This document shows, in pieces, positions 9,221-17,110 of a DNA stretch of 64,000 nt. Position 1 is the stretch's first letter; each line of letters starts with the position of its first letter. The DNA comes from Bacteroidia bacterium (GTDB taxonomy: Bacteria > Bacteroidota > Bacteroidia > J057): contig JAWKNO010000001.1 in the NCBI GenBank assembly GCA_041391665.1, positions 1,178,001-1,242,000 of the forward strand, in the 5' to 3' direction. Both the position numbers and the translations under genes were made by a program. The notes under the pieces were generated by a model. That model saw only the letters and a list, made by a program, of their open reading frames with translations. It did not search any database and was not told where the DNA came from.

Positions 9221-9261
9221 CATTCAAGGTATTGTGTGACGTCCATACACCATACGGATAA
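9217..9261 (+). pseudogene. Truncated DUF5615 PIN-like toxin remnant
   Basis: Translationally coupled by ATGA to the DUF433 gene, this frame reads MTFKVLCDVHTPYG and then TAA. The pattern of a hydrophobic strand followed by an acidic residue (here CDVH) is the start of a PIN-like/DUF5615 nuclease, where the Asp binds metal. The usual protein is about 110-120 residues, so nearly all is missing. No continuation was found in the next 80 bases in the other frames, which favours replacement by incoming DNA over a point mutation. Assignment is from position and 14 residues only. Confidence 0.55.
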
Positions 9262-9340
9262 ACAACCAGCAGAAAATACATATATCCTTTCTGACAAAAA
9301 TTGTAGGAAAATGGGGGTATGCTTTCTGTATTTACCGGAA

Positions 9341-9565
9341 GTGTATATGGACTGGTTTGTGGGGAGGTGAGGGGGCGAGACAGAAAAATGCTACTGTCAG
9401 GGAATTTTTTTGGGTTGATGTAAAATATTGGTAGATTAGATACTTGGCTGACGTTCTTTGCAGTTAATCGGTATTGTGGAAGGATGTCCGTCCGCTGGAG
9501 GACATGGATTTTGAAGATATTTTGGGGATATACGCAATATTGCGGATACACAGATGTTGTGTGCT
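9341..9565 (+). repeat. Dispersed repeat, copy A
   Basis: About 225 bp related along its whole length to 15003-15251. Shared blocks include GCTACTGTCAGGGAA, TTTTTTGGGTTGA, AAAATATTGGTAGATT, CTGGAGGA, GAAGATATTT, GGGGATAT and a final GATGTTGTGTG. Both copies end on the GTTGTGTG box that begins a cassette, about 10-30 bp before a start codon. No convincing ORF or hairpin spans it. Apart from this repeat the 330-bp gap between the DUF433/toxin remnant and the AIPR gene holds nothing recognisable. Confidence 0.7.
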
Positions 9566-9595
9566 ATGTTAAAATCCAAAACTCATTAAACAAAT

Positions 9596-11617
9596 ATGGC
9601 AAAAAATGACAAAATACTAATTGACGGTATAATTGACGACAGACTTGAAAATAAAATACCTTCTGACAAAAGAGATGAAGTTTTTGAATATTTTGTTTTT
9701 GAGCAGTTATTGAAAGACTACGACTTATCCAAAGAAGAATTAGAATTTGGCAGTGTTGACGGCAGAAATGATGGAGGCATAGATGGATTTTTTATTTTTG
9801 TAAACGGACATCTATTAATTGATACAGATAAATTTTTATGGCCTAAATCAGGCTCTATTCTCGAGGTTTGGATCATCACCTGCAAACATCACGATACTTT
9901 CAAACAAGCTCCACTAGATAATTTAGTAGCGAGTATTTCTGAACTTTTTGATTTTGCTTTAGCTGATGATGAATTAAAGGGGGATTATTCTTCTGAGTTA
10001 ATATTTCTAAGGAATTGCTTAAAACAAGCATATAGAAAAGTATCACCAAGGCTAAGAGAGTTTAAAGTAAATTACCTTTATTCGTCAAGAGGAAACAAAG
10101 ATGAACTTGGAGAATCTATAATTTCAAGAGGAAAACAAGCAGAACAAATTACAAAAGATTTTTTTGGAAATTGTCAAACAATCTTTGATTTTGTAGGTTC
10201 GACTGAGCTTGTAGATTTACACAGAAAAGCACCTAATTTTTCTTTAGAACTTCCCTTTTCGGATGACTTGTCAAGTGGTGAAACCTATATTCTTTTAGTA
10301 AAACTAAAAGACTATTTCAATTTTCTATCTGACAACGGCAAATTAAGACGTTATCTGTTTGACTCAAACGTAAGAGATTTTATGGGTCTAAACAGAGTAA
10401 ATGAAGATATAAGAAATACTTTATTGAATGACAATTCTCCCGATTTTTGGTGGTTAAATAACGGTATTACTATTCTTGCAACAGGTGCAAGTGTGGTGGG
10501 TAAATCCATACAAATTCAAGACATTCAAATAGTCAACGGCCTTCAAACGTCAGAATCAATTTTTAGATACTTTGATGGAGGTGGAACTGACATAAAAAAT
10601 CGTTCTGTATTAGTTAAAGTTATCGTATCGAACAATCCAGAAAATAGAGATGAAATCATTAGAGCAACAAACAACCAGACAATTGTTGAACTCGCTGCCT
10701 TACACGCAACTGACAAAATACAAAGAGATATTGAAGAAGCATTAAAGCTTGATGATTTTTACTATGAAAGACGAACTAATTTTTATAAAAACCAAGGTGC
10801 TCCTCAAGAAAGAATAGTTACACCTCTTTATTTAGCAAGTGGTTTTTTAAGCCTAATACTGAAAGCACCTGAACAAGCAAGTACGCTTAAATCCAAATTT
10901 ATGCGCATTGAAGATTCTTACAATAAAGTTTTTTCTAACAACACTGACTTGCAGATTTGGTCAAAAATTGCATTTATTTTAAAAATTACAGATGCTTTTT
11001 TAGAAACTAAAAGACCTAATGTAAATGGATCAAGTGAGCATTTTTTGAAGTATAGACGTCATTTTGTAAGCTTTTTAGCGCTAAGCAAGGTATTTGAGAA
11101 TTTTAACTTTACTATTTATGACTTAATTAAATTGGATAATAAAAAATTTACATTTCAAGAATTAGAAGAAAGTTGGGGTTTAATCAAAACAGTAATATCT
11201 TCTCAATTTTCAAAATCAAAATTGAAAAGAGGAACATTCCTTCAGTTATGTGAAGAGATTAATAAAGCAAATAATATAAAAGGGTACGATAGGCTTATTC
11301 ATAATTTTGGCATCAACAACCAGAAGTTTATTGTTCAAAAAAGGGGATATAAATCTGAAAACAATATTACTGCTGATTTTATAGAGAAAGTTGACAGCAT
11401 ATTTCCTCAACAACCTTGGAAACCAGGGACACACAAACTTATTGCAAAACAATTATCTTGTACAGAATCTGAAATATTTTCTGCGGTTAACATTTTAATT
11501 AAGTCAGGTAAAAGGTATAAACAAAAAGATGGAATCATATATGATAAATCGGGACGCGTTATTGAAATTGATAAAGAGCGTGTGGACGAAAAAACATTGA
11601 AACTTAAGAATGAATAA
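9596..11617 (+). CDS. AIPR-family abortive-infection phage resistance protein
   Basis: 673 residues. The central part matches the AIPR family (PF10592): FWWLNNGITILATGA, then IVNGLQTSESIF, VLVKVIVSN, IIRATNNQ and YYERRTNFY, in family order (about residues 280-400). The N-terminal 200 residues hold an acidic DGRNDGGIDGFF block, reminiscent of a nuclease-like domain in such proteins, but catalytic residues cannot be assigned from sequence alone. AIPR proteins are linked to abortive infection; the molecular target is not settled. The gene is strongly AT-rich compared with metG. It starts 30 bp after the GTTGTGTGCT box and ends 5 bp before its complement, so it is the whole cargo of the first cassette. 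Confidence 0.88.
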   Translation: MAKNDKILIDGIIDDRLENKIPSDKRDEVFEYFVFEQLLKDYDLSKEELEFGSVDGRNDGGIDGFFIFVNGHLLIDTDKFLWPKSGSILEVWIITCKHHDTFKQAPLDNLVASISELFDFALADDELKGDYSSELIFLRNCLKQAYRKVSPRLREFKVNYLYSSRGNKDELGESIISRGKQAEQITKDFFGNCQTIFDFVGSTELVDLHRKAPNFSLELPFSDDLSSGETYILLVKLKDYFNFLSDNGKLRRYLFDSNVRDFMGLNRVNEDIRNTLLNDNSPDFWWLNNGITILATGASVVGKSIQIQDIQIVNGLQTSESIFRYFDGGGTDIKNRSVLVKVIVSNNPENRDEIIRATNNQTIVELAALHATDKIQRDIEEALKLDDFYYERRTNFYKNQGAPQERIVTPLYLASGFLSLILKAPEQASTLKSKFMRIEDSYNKVFSNNTDLQIWSKIAFILKITDAFLETKRPNVNGSSEHFLKYRRHFVSFLALSKVFENFNFTIYDLIKLDNKKFTFQELEESWGLIKTVISSQFSKSKLKRGTFLQLCEEINKANNIKGYDRLIHNFGINNQKFIVQKRGYKSENNITADFIEKVDSIFPQQPWKPGTHKLIAKQLSCTESEIFSAVNILIKSGKRYKQKDGIIYDKSGRVIEIDKERVDEKTLKLKNE

Positions 11618-11622
11618 AACAC

Positions 11623-11760
11623 AGCACACAACAGGCGTTTGGCTCAATGGCGGGTGAAGTGGTTAATTGAACATTCTACCTCGCATCAACTTTTGTGGTG
11701 TATTGACAGTTTTGAGCACCGAAATCCGCCACTGCGCCAAGCCGAAAACCGTTAGCTACC
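11623..11760 (+). repeat. attC-like site 1
   Basis: 138 bp between the AIPR gene and the next cassette. It opens with R''-like AGCACACAAC (complement of 9556-9565) and closes with R'-like GTTAGCTACC. The arms pair imperfectly: TTTGGCTCAATGGCGG on the left faces CCGCCACTGCGCCAAG on the right, with about 12 of 15 positions complementary. The length falls within the range of long attC sites. Confidence 0.7.
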
Positions 11761-11777
11761 ATTAAAGAATAAAAAAA

Positions 11778-12653
11778 ATGGACGAAAAAGTAATTGCAGC
11801 AATAATTGCAGCAGTAACATCAATTATAACTATTATTATTACCTCTATTTTTAAACCACGAATAGAGAAAAGGCTGCATAGAAGTAGAATTGAAATAGAT
11901 CATGAGCTTGAACAGAAAAAGAAAATTAAGGAGGTGTTATCTAAGTATAAAATACACCTAATTAGCTCAGCGGATTCATTAAGAGGGAGACTTAATAATT
12001 TTGCGAAAAATTATACGAAAAAAGAGCATTATGTCAATGGAAACTATGTTGACAAGGAGAATTATTATTTTCAATCCATGATATATAGAATTCTGAATTT
12101 TTATGCTTGGATGAAAGTAATAGATAATAATCTGATATACTTAGATACTACAATTGCTTCAGAGAAAGACCTGAATTTTATAAAATACATGAGGGCAATG
12201 AAAAGGTCTTTACAAAGAGGCAAGTTAGTTCATGGCTTACAAGTTGACCCCGAAACAAGCAATGATTTGATTTACAGGGATACATTAGATGAAATGTGTC
12301 TTTGGCTTATTGATAATGATTCTGTAATTCCGTATCCCGAATTTAAGGCAAGGATTGAAGGGAACATTGATCATTATAAGAGGTTATGCGAGTTTATCGA
12401 CGGTGTAAACCCAGATGAAAATAGAAGAAGATGGGATAGGCTGTATCTGTTACAGTTATTGATTATGAGTTTTATTAATTCTTATGGCTATGATTTTCAG
12501 TTTAGTAGTGCTGCAATCTTTGATAAGCAAATAGAGAGAGCAAAAAAATATGACATTTTCCCAAATGCAATAATGATGTTGGAAAGATATAAACTTGAAA
12601 AAGAAGAGAATGTGAAGAGGCTTATTGAAAAAATGAATGAATACGGTAGCTAA
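11778..12653 (+). CDS. Membrane-anchored protein of unknown function
   Basis: 291 residues. One N-terminal transmembrane helix (about 5-25, rich in Ile and Ala) is followed by a basic stretch and a long cytoplasmic helix-rich domain with no family I recognise. Repeated YFQSMIYRIL/FYAWMKVI-like aromatic helices and a DNAIMMLERYKL-like tail are visible but carry no obvious catalytic motif. It is the only gene of its cassette; its TAA stop lies inside the closing GGTAGCTAAC box. AT-rich. Small anchored proteins of this architecture are common in defence-rich accessory DNA, but that is context only. Confidence 0.75.
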   Translation: MDEKVIAAIIAAVTSIITIIITSIFKPRIEKRLHRSRIEIDHELEQKKKIKEVLSKYKIHLISSADSLRGRLNNFAKNYTKKEHYVNGNYVDKENYYFQSMIYRILNFYAWMKVIDNNLIYLDTTIASEKDLNFIKYMRAMKRSLQRGKLVHGLQVDPETSNDLIYRDTLDEMCLWLIDNDSVIPYPEFKARIEGNIDHYKRLCEFIDGVNPDENRRRWDRLYLLQLLIMSFINSYGYDFQFSSAAIFDKQIERAKKYDIFPNAIMMLERYKLEKEENVKRLIEKMNEYGS

Positions 12654-12722
12654 CATCGTCTACGCGGCTAGTGATGCGTCGCAAGCTCCTTTCACCAGCG
12701 CGTAGTCGGGGCGTTACCTGAG
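12645..12722 (+). repeat. attC-like site 2
   Basis: 78 bp, the cleanest attC-like site here. R''-like GGTAGCTAAC (exact complement of 11751-11760) and R'-like GTTACCTGAG flank a hairpin: CTACGCGGCTAGTG pairs with CACCAGCGCGTAG, leaving one unpaired G on the left arm, like the extrahelical bases that orient attC recombination. The stop codon of the upstream gene is embedded in R''. Confidence 0.75.
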
Positions 12723-12739
12723 AAAAAATTAATAAAAAT

Positions 12740-13237
12740 ATGGAAAATTCGGTAGAACAGATCAAATTCTTGATTTCAAAGAGCCAAACTAAAGAAGCAT
12801 TAACTTCACTATTCAACTTGATAAAAGAAAGTGGGGACCAGAATTCTGAAATTACAGTATTGACTTTATTGGCTCAACAAAATGATTTAGAAATAATAAA
12901 CACTAGAGGAGTAATTTCAAATAATGAATTGGATACTGCTCAACGAAAATTGAATGTACAGGTTTTGGAATTGCTAAATCATTATTCAGCTAATGGGCAA
13001 TTAGATCTTAGCTTATTAAATATTAAGAAAAAGGGGATTGCAAATAGAGTAACAATAACTCTAGCATCTTTAACCATTTTTTTTATTGGGTTTTATATAA
13101 TTTCTTGGCAATTATATCCGTCGGACGTTCCTATTGGGGCGTTCTTTGATGTAATTATTATTTCAAAATATGCAGGAATTATATGCTTTGTATCTTTAAT
13201 AATTACTCTTTCGGTGAGAGCAATAACCAATAGATAG
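12740..13237 (+). CDS. Effector-associated-like domain with two membrane helices
   Basis: 165 residues. Residues 1-95 form a compact helical domain: IKFLISKSQTKEALTSL, then VLTLLAQQNDLE, then GVISNNELDTAQRKLNVQVLELL. The pattern of a first helix, a central LLxxxN/R, a GxIS turn and a final LN-rich helix is that of effector-associated domains (EADs), small death-fold-like adaptor modules described in prokaryotic conflict systems. Two transmembrane helices follow (about 105-125 and 138-160). Such proteins are predicted to gather partners through EAD contacts and act at the membrane; no partner with a matching EAD lies in this window. Sole gene of its cassette. Confidence 0.65.
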   Translation: MENSVEQIKFLISKSQTKEALTSLFNLIKESGDQNSEITVLTLLAQQNDLEIINTRGVISNNELDTAQRKLNVQVLELLNHYSANGQLDLSLLNIKKKGIANRVTITLASLTIFFIGFYIISWQLYPSDVPIGAFFDVIIISKYAGIICFVSLIITLSVRAITNR

Positions 13238-13336
13238 ATGAATTTTTTGTTTGTATGGAAAAACGATAGGAATGTCTATCATTATTTGAATCGCGTAAAG
13301 TGACACCTCATTTCTAGTAAATAAAAATTTTCAATG

Positions 13337-13350
13337 CTCAGGTAACATGG
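13337..13350 (+). repeat. attC-like site 3, left end only
   Basis: CTCAGGTAAC is the exact complement of the GTTACCTGAG box at 12713-12722, so it should be the R'' end of the third cassette. Four bases later a MITE begins, and no matching right arm was found beyond it. The 100 bp between the preceding stop and this box hold only a weak hairpin (GATAG/CTATC). Confidence 0.6.
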
Positions 13351-13554
13351 GCTCACCCCCATTAAGTTAAGCCCCAAAAAGCTCAGATTGACAAGGGTTG
13401 TTACCAGGTGGTTGATAGTGGCTTAGTCCAGCCACACAAGTTACCGGTTGGGTTGTGTCAGGTAGTCTATGGCCCATCGTAAACTTCGATCCATAAAGCT
13501 TCTGTTTTCGTTGATTCAGGTTACGCTTTTTTTCTTAACTTAATGACCGTGAAC
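13351..13554 (+). mobile_element. MITE copy 1
   Basis: 204 bp, no ORF. Ends are imperfect inverted repeats of about 21 bp: GCTCACCCCCATTAAGTTAAG on the left and, read inverted, GTTCACGGTCATTAAGTTAAG on the right. Near-identical to 15940-16142. The 12-bp core CATTAAGTTAAG is perfect at both ends. No target duplication is evident. The parent transposase is not in the window. Confidence 0.8.
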
Positions 13555-13567
13555 ACTCGCTAACCGG

Positions 13568-14154
13568 AAATTCCTGCTTCGCTGAGAACTTAAGCTATAT
13601 AACCAGATATATAATCCCAATGAAAATAATCATTCCTTTGTTTGCGATTTGTCTGTTGTTTACAAATTGCACCCAACAACAACCCGGGACACCTACAGTT
13701 GATTTTGAAAAGGAAAAAGCAGCCATCCAGGCTGTCATCGCCAAAGAAACGGAATCTTACTATAAGCAGGATTTTGAGGCATGGAAAAGTACCTACCTTC
13801 AATCACCCGCTTTCCGCAAGTTTTGTTATTGGGAGGGGTATCCCGAAAAAGTTATAGCCTATGTTGGTTTTGAATCACTGGCAGCGGAAAAGAAAAAACA
13901 GTTCGATGCCAATGAAACGCTTTGGCAAGGCTCAACCGAGGAGCGCACAAACGAGAACTTTCGCATCACCAACGATATGGCCTGGTACACTTTTGAGCAA
14001 AACTCCTATGAAAAGGATACACGGGCATTTCTGGGAAAATCATTAGAAACCCGCATCCTTGAAAAGGAAAATGGGGAATGGAAGATTGCTTATCTGGGGT
14101 ATCATTATTATCCGATGCCGAACCCATAATCGTCAAATTCCTGCTTCACTGAGA
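13568..14154 (+). repeat. 20-bp direct repeats flanking the NTF2-like gene
   Basis: AAATTCCTGCTTCGCTGAGA at 13568-13587 and AAATTCCTGCTTCACTGAGA at 14135-14154 (19/20 identical) lie just before and just after the gene at 13620. This gene lacks a GTT/AAC box pair, so the direct repeats may mark how it was gained. Confidence 0.6.
13620..14129 (+). CDS. NTF2/SnoaL-like lipoprotein
   Basis: 169 residues. A lipoprotein signal (MKIIIPLFAICLLFTNC, Cys at 17) precedes an NTF2-like cone: an N-terminal helix (EKEKAAIQAVIAKETESYY), a DFEAW segment, and C-terminal strands ending ILEKENGEWKIAYLGYHYYP, the typical finish of DUF4440/SnoaL-like domains. Some family members are enzymes and many bind small ligands; no catalytic set is evident. 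Probably attached to the outer membrane facing the periplasm. The hairpin with a T-run at 14211-14260 is placed to terminate its transcript. Confidence 0.75.
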   Translation: MKIIIPLFAICLLFTNCTQQQPGTPTVDFEKEKAAIQAVIAKETESYYKQDFEAWKSTYLQSPAFRKFCYWEGYPEKVIAYVGFESLAAEKKKQFDANETLWQGSTEERTNENFRITNDMAWYTFEQNSYEKDTRAFLGKSLETRILEKENGEWKIAYLGYHYYPMPNP

Positions 14155-14210
14155 GCGTCAGTTTGCCCTTCTCCCCCAGTGTGGACCAACTGAAAAGCAG
14201 AAATTATCAA

Positions 14211-14260
14211 TGCCGGGATTGAACACCATGTAGTAGCATTCAATCCCGGCATTTGTTTTT
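14211..14260 (+). terminator. Hairpin at the edge of duplicated unit, copy 1
   Basis: A perfect 13-bp stem (TGCCGGGATTGAA with TTCAATCCCGGCA, 15-base loop) followed on the plus strand by TTTGTTTTTTT. It fits an intrinsic terminator for the plus-strand gene upstream; on the minus strand the run after the stem is not T-rich. It also forms one end of the 678-bp unit, so it may mark the mobile piece rather than serve its neighbour. Confidence 0.65.
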
Positions 14261-14889
14261 TTACCCAGGGTGTTAGAGCTCGATTAATGTGGGTGCGCCT
14301 TTGCTTTTCAACCAGGTGTTGAACTGCTGCTTCTCGCTTTTGCTGAGCTGACTGGCAGTCTCTTCAAACTGTTGGAACAAATTCTTGTTGGTGTTGGCAT
14401 CCCTGAGGCTTTGCATGATGGCCATTTTGCCTCCAATCGTCTTCAGCCTGACACCGGCCTCGGATTGAAACCCCGCACCATTCAGATAGCTGACTGTGGC
14501 CCGGATATGGCTAAAATCCACGGATTCGATGCTTTGACTTACAGTACGACCGGCTACATTTTCAAAACAAAAGCAGGAAAAAACGCCACATGAACAGTTG
14601 TTGCCACCCTCGGCCGAACAAAACCATCCATTGCATTTTCCGACAAACAGCATTTCCGGTTCCAACAACACAGAATAATTTGCCTCGTTTATACCAGGGG
14701 TATTTTTTTCAGGGTTAGTGGGCATCCAAAAACCCAGTAGGGGGAGCAAAAAAAATGATAGATACTTCATGGCTAAAATTTTTAAAAAGTGATTGATTTG
14801 TTGAAAATGTTTACCCTGCAAAGATTGCCCGGGAATTCAGCCATTGGCATCGGTAGAATTAAGGAAAATGCCTACGCAGATCTGCGGAT
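14212..14889 (-). repeat. 678-bp duplicated unit, copy 1
   Basis: Identical in length and nearly identical in sequence to 19836-20513; only a handful of substitutions were seen. The unit runs from a 13-bp-stem hairpin to the perfect palindrome CGCAGATCTGCG, and carries one minus-strand gene. Homology stops abruptly at both ends. It has no transposase. Confidence 0.9.
14273..14770 (-). CDS. Cys-rich secreted protein, copy 1
   Basis: 165 residues from MKYLSFFLLPLLG, which gives a clean signal peptide; an ATG 51 bases further upstream would add a polar leader and is less likely. The mature part opens with a Cys-rich block (CNGWFCSAEGG, NCSCG, FSCFCF; seven Cys within about 25 residues), then a charged helical region with SEKQQFNTWLKSKG. 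I recognise no family. The Cys spacing suggests a disulfide-held knot or a metal site. Differs from the copy at 19897 by one clear residue (Thr for Ala in MPTNPEK). Encoded opposite to every cassette gene, consistent with late insertion. Confidence 0.75.
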   Translation of the reverse strand: MKYLSFFLLPLLGFWMPTNPEKNTPGINEANYSVLLEPEMLFVGKCNGWFCSAEGGNNCSCGVFSCFCFENVAGRTVSQSIESVDFSHIRATVSYLNGAGFQSEAGVRLKTIGGKMAIMQSLRDANTNKNLFQQFEETASQLSKSEKQQFNTWLKSKGAPTLIEL

Positions 14890-15002
14890 TTTGAACGTAT
14901 CTGCCCGTCCAACTGCATGCTTCCCAGGGAAAAAAGGCTGAAAATTGGGGCAAAAAGCCCAAACTTCCCAACCTGCCCTGCTTTTTACGCAGTTGGCTGG
15001 CG

Positions 15003-15251
15003 TTGTATATGGATTCGTTGGTGGAGTGGTGAGGGAGGATACAGAAAGATGCTACTGTCAGGGAAATTTTTTGGGTTGAGGGAAAATATTGGTAGATTCA
15101 GCTACTATACTGACGCTCTTTAGAGATAACCAGTATCTATTTCTAAGCGGAAGGACGCGGAGGAGAAACTGCGGAGTCCACTGGAGGATAGGGATCTCGA
15201 AGATATTTAGGGGATATGGGCAATGTTGGGGGTGTGCGGATGTTGTGTGGC
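15003..15251 (+). repeat. Dispersed repeat, copy B
   Basis: Related to 9341-9565 along its length and, like it, ending on a GTTGTGTG box, here GTTGTGTGGC at 15242-15251. Together with the 110 bp before it, it fills the gap between the Cys-rich gene and the lipoprotein at 15259. The first 110 bp (14890-15002) show nothing recognisable. Confidence 0.7.
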
Positions 15252-15258
15252 ATTCAAA

Positions 15259-15918
15259 ATGAAAAGACTGACATTCATATTAATCATTGGCATTTTGGTC
15301 GCTTGTACAAATAATTCAACTTCTTTGGACAAGCAAGAAAATGTTTCGACCGACTCGGCTGAAATGACGAATTCTGATACGAACGTTATAGTAGAGAATG
15401 ATAATAAAAGAGAAACAACTTTTTACTTCAAGGACTCTACAAAATACTCTCAAGAGTGGATAAAGGAATTCAAAGAAAGACATAGAGGATACAAGAGTGT
15501 CCAACTCATTGACGACACGATTATCATCAACAACGACAGAAAGGACTTTATCACATTGCCAACAGACCTTCCTATCGACTCTGAAGTTTATTATGAGTTA
15601 ATTCAGGACGGCAGTACATTTAGCCTTACAGTTAAAAGAATAAACTATACAACTATTGAGTATCGCTACGCAGATGTTAACACTAAGAAAGAGGGACTAG
15701 CCCATATCGAACCAGTATTCTATTTTGGAGCTGAAGGTGTGTTTGAGGATGATGACGGTATGACTTATGGGATGAACGAGTACATTGACAATTCCCAAAA
15801 GGACTGTTGGACTTACATATACGTAGGTATGCAAAGTATAAACAAGACCTTTCTCAAACACGGGTGCGAAACCCACTTGGAGAAATTGACTACACCACTA
15901 TTGACTAGAAAAGAATAA
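15259..15918 (+). CDS. Lipoprotein of unknown function
   Basis: 219 residues from MKRLTFILIIGILVACTN, a lipoprotein signal with Cys at 16; an upstream ATG at 15223 would only add a Cys-rich leader over the box. After a Ser/Thr/Asn-rich linker the mature domain is strand-rich with several acidic patches (FFEDDDGM-like region at EGVFEDDDGMTYG, then CWTYIYVGMQ). No family recognised. Sole gene of its cassette: the GTTGTGTGGC box ends 7 bp before the start and its exact complement begins 8 bp after the stop. Confidence 0.7.
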   Translation: MKRLTFILIIGILVACTNNSTSLDKQENVSTDSAEMTNSDTNVIVENDNKRETTFYFKDSTKYSQEWIKEFKERHRGYKSVQLIDDTIIINNDRKDFITLPTDLPIDSEVYYELIQDGSTFSLTVKRINYTTIEYRYADVNTKKEGLAHIEPVFYFGAEGVFEDDDGMTYGMNEYIDNSQKDCWTYIYVGMQSINKTFLKHGCETHLEKLTTPLLTRKE

Positions 15919-15925
15919 AAAAAAC

Positions 15926-16256
15926 GCCACACAACAACGGCTCACCCCCATTAAGTTAAGTCCAAAAAGCTCAGATTGACAAGGGTTGTTACCAGGTGGT
16001 TGATAGTGGCTTAGTCCAGCCACACAAGTTACCAGTTGGGTTGTGTCAGGTAGTCTATGGCCCATCGTAAAATTCGATCCATAAAGCTTCTGTTTTCATT
16101 GATTCAGGTTACGCTTTTTTGCTTAACTTAATGACTGTGGACACATGGCGGGTGACAGTGTTAAATTTAAAAGTAGTTTACTATATTTCGTTCACGCTCA
16201 GTGGATAATGCGGGCTTCGAAAACCGCTACGACATTATGCGCTGGCGTTCGCAATA
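15926..16256 (+). repeat. attC-like site 4, split by a MITE
   Basis: R''-like GCCACACAAC (exact complement of 15242-15251) stands at 15926-15935; after AACG the MITE begins. Beyond the MITE, ATGGCGGGTGACAGTG and CCGCTACGACATTATGC lead to an R'-like GTTCGCAATA at 16247-16256 before the esterase gene. Removing the MITE restores a site of about 128 bp. Right arm pairing is weaker than in sites 1 and 2. Confidence 0.55.
15940..16142 (+). mobile_element. MITE copy 2
   Basis: 203 bp, over 90% identical by eye to copy 1 (13351-13554) and in the same orientation, again starting four bases after an R''-like box. Inverted ends GCTCACCCCCATTAAGTTAAG and GTCCACAGTCATTAAGTTAAG (right end read inverted). 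No ORF. Confidence 0.8.
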
Positions 16257-16276
16257 AACATATAAACCATAAAAAT

Positions 16277-17095
16277 ATGAATCGCCTTGCTTTAGCAATC
16301 TGTTTTCTCCTGTTTGGGGTTGTGCTGCTTGGTCAAGGTAGCAAAGACTCTATCAGACGTGTAGAAATTCTAAATAGCGAAACCTTTACTCTATATTCTG
16401 ATGGACTTGAAACAGAATATCATATTAAAGTTCTGTTGCCTGAGAGTTATGCAAAGTCGGACAAGAAGTATCCGGTTCTGTATCTTTTAGATGGAGACCA
16501 TGCCTTCGCCATGGCCACAGACATCGTCACTTATATGCAATATGGCGGCCATATTCCGGAAATGATCATTGTGTCACCTGCATACAACGATAAAAACGGT
16601 CCTGATGAGGGCGGGAATAATCAAAGAAGAAGGGATTTTTCGCCATTTAGATGGGACGGGGTTCCGTCCAACCCCAGCGCTGATAAGTATTACGCCTTTT
16701 TAAACGATACCATCATTGCACACATAGACAATAAATACCGCACAAAGGAGAATGACAGAACACTTTGGGGCTATTCCAGAAGCGGGCTTTTTGTTTTATG
16801 GACCTTATTTGAAAGGCCAGGCACGTTCGACAAGTATATTGCCCTCGACACAGGTTTTCATAAGTTCAATGAATTGGAATCGAACTATCATGCCCAACAC
16901 GACACGCTTAATGCGCGCCTTTTCATTGGGTACGGGAGCCTGGGCAACAGTAAAAAAGACATAGAATTCATGGAACAATTGTCTAAACGTAATTACAAAA
17001 AATTCAAATATGAATTCAAGGCTCTTCAGGGAGAAAAGCACCTGATGATTCCCTCTACAGGGCTGGCATTGGGCTTGGAATTCGTTAACAAGTAG
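16277..17095 (+). CDS. Secreted alpha/beta-hydrolase esterase (Fes/IroE-like)
   Basis: 272 residues starting at MNRLALAICFLLFG, a signal peptide; a start at 16145 would read through the attC-like site. The fold matches the esterase D/Fes/IroE group (COG2819): VLYLLDGDHAFAMA near residue 65, the nucleophile elbow GYSRSGL (GxSxG), and a catalytic His in EKHLMIP near the end. Family members cleave ester substrates such as siderophores or simple esters; no siderophore genes lie nearby. Probably periplasmic. Only gene of its cassette, 20 bp after the GTTCGCAATA box; no complementary closing box was found downstream. Confidence 0.8.
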   Translation: MNRLALAICFLLFGVVLLGQGSKDSIRRVEILNSETFTLYSDGLETEYHIKVLLPESYAKSDKKYPVLYLLDGDHAFAMATDIVTYMQYGGHIPEMIIVSPAYNDKNGPDEGGNNQRRRDFSPFRWDGVPSNPSADKYYAFLNDTIIAHIDNKYRTKENDRTLWGYSRSGLFVLWTLFERPGTFDKYIALDTGFHKFNELESNYHAQHDTLNARLFIGYGSLGNSKKDIEFMEQLSKRNYKKFKYEFKALQGEKHLMIPSTGLALGLEFVNK

Positions 17096-17110
17096 TAACA
17101 TTCTCTGACT

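Noticed and set aside
9533..9544. Perfect palindrome CGCAATATTGCG near the end of repeat A
   Set aside because: Not kept in repeat B (GGCAATGTTGGG), so it is unlikely to be functional in the repeat.
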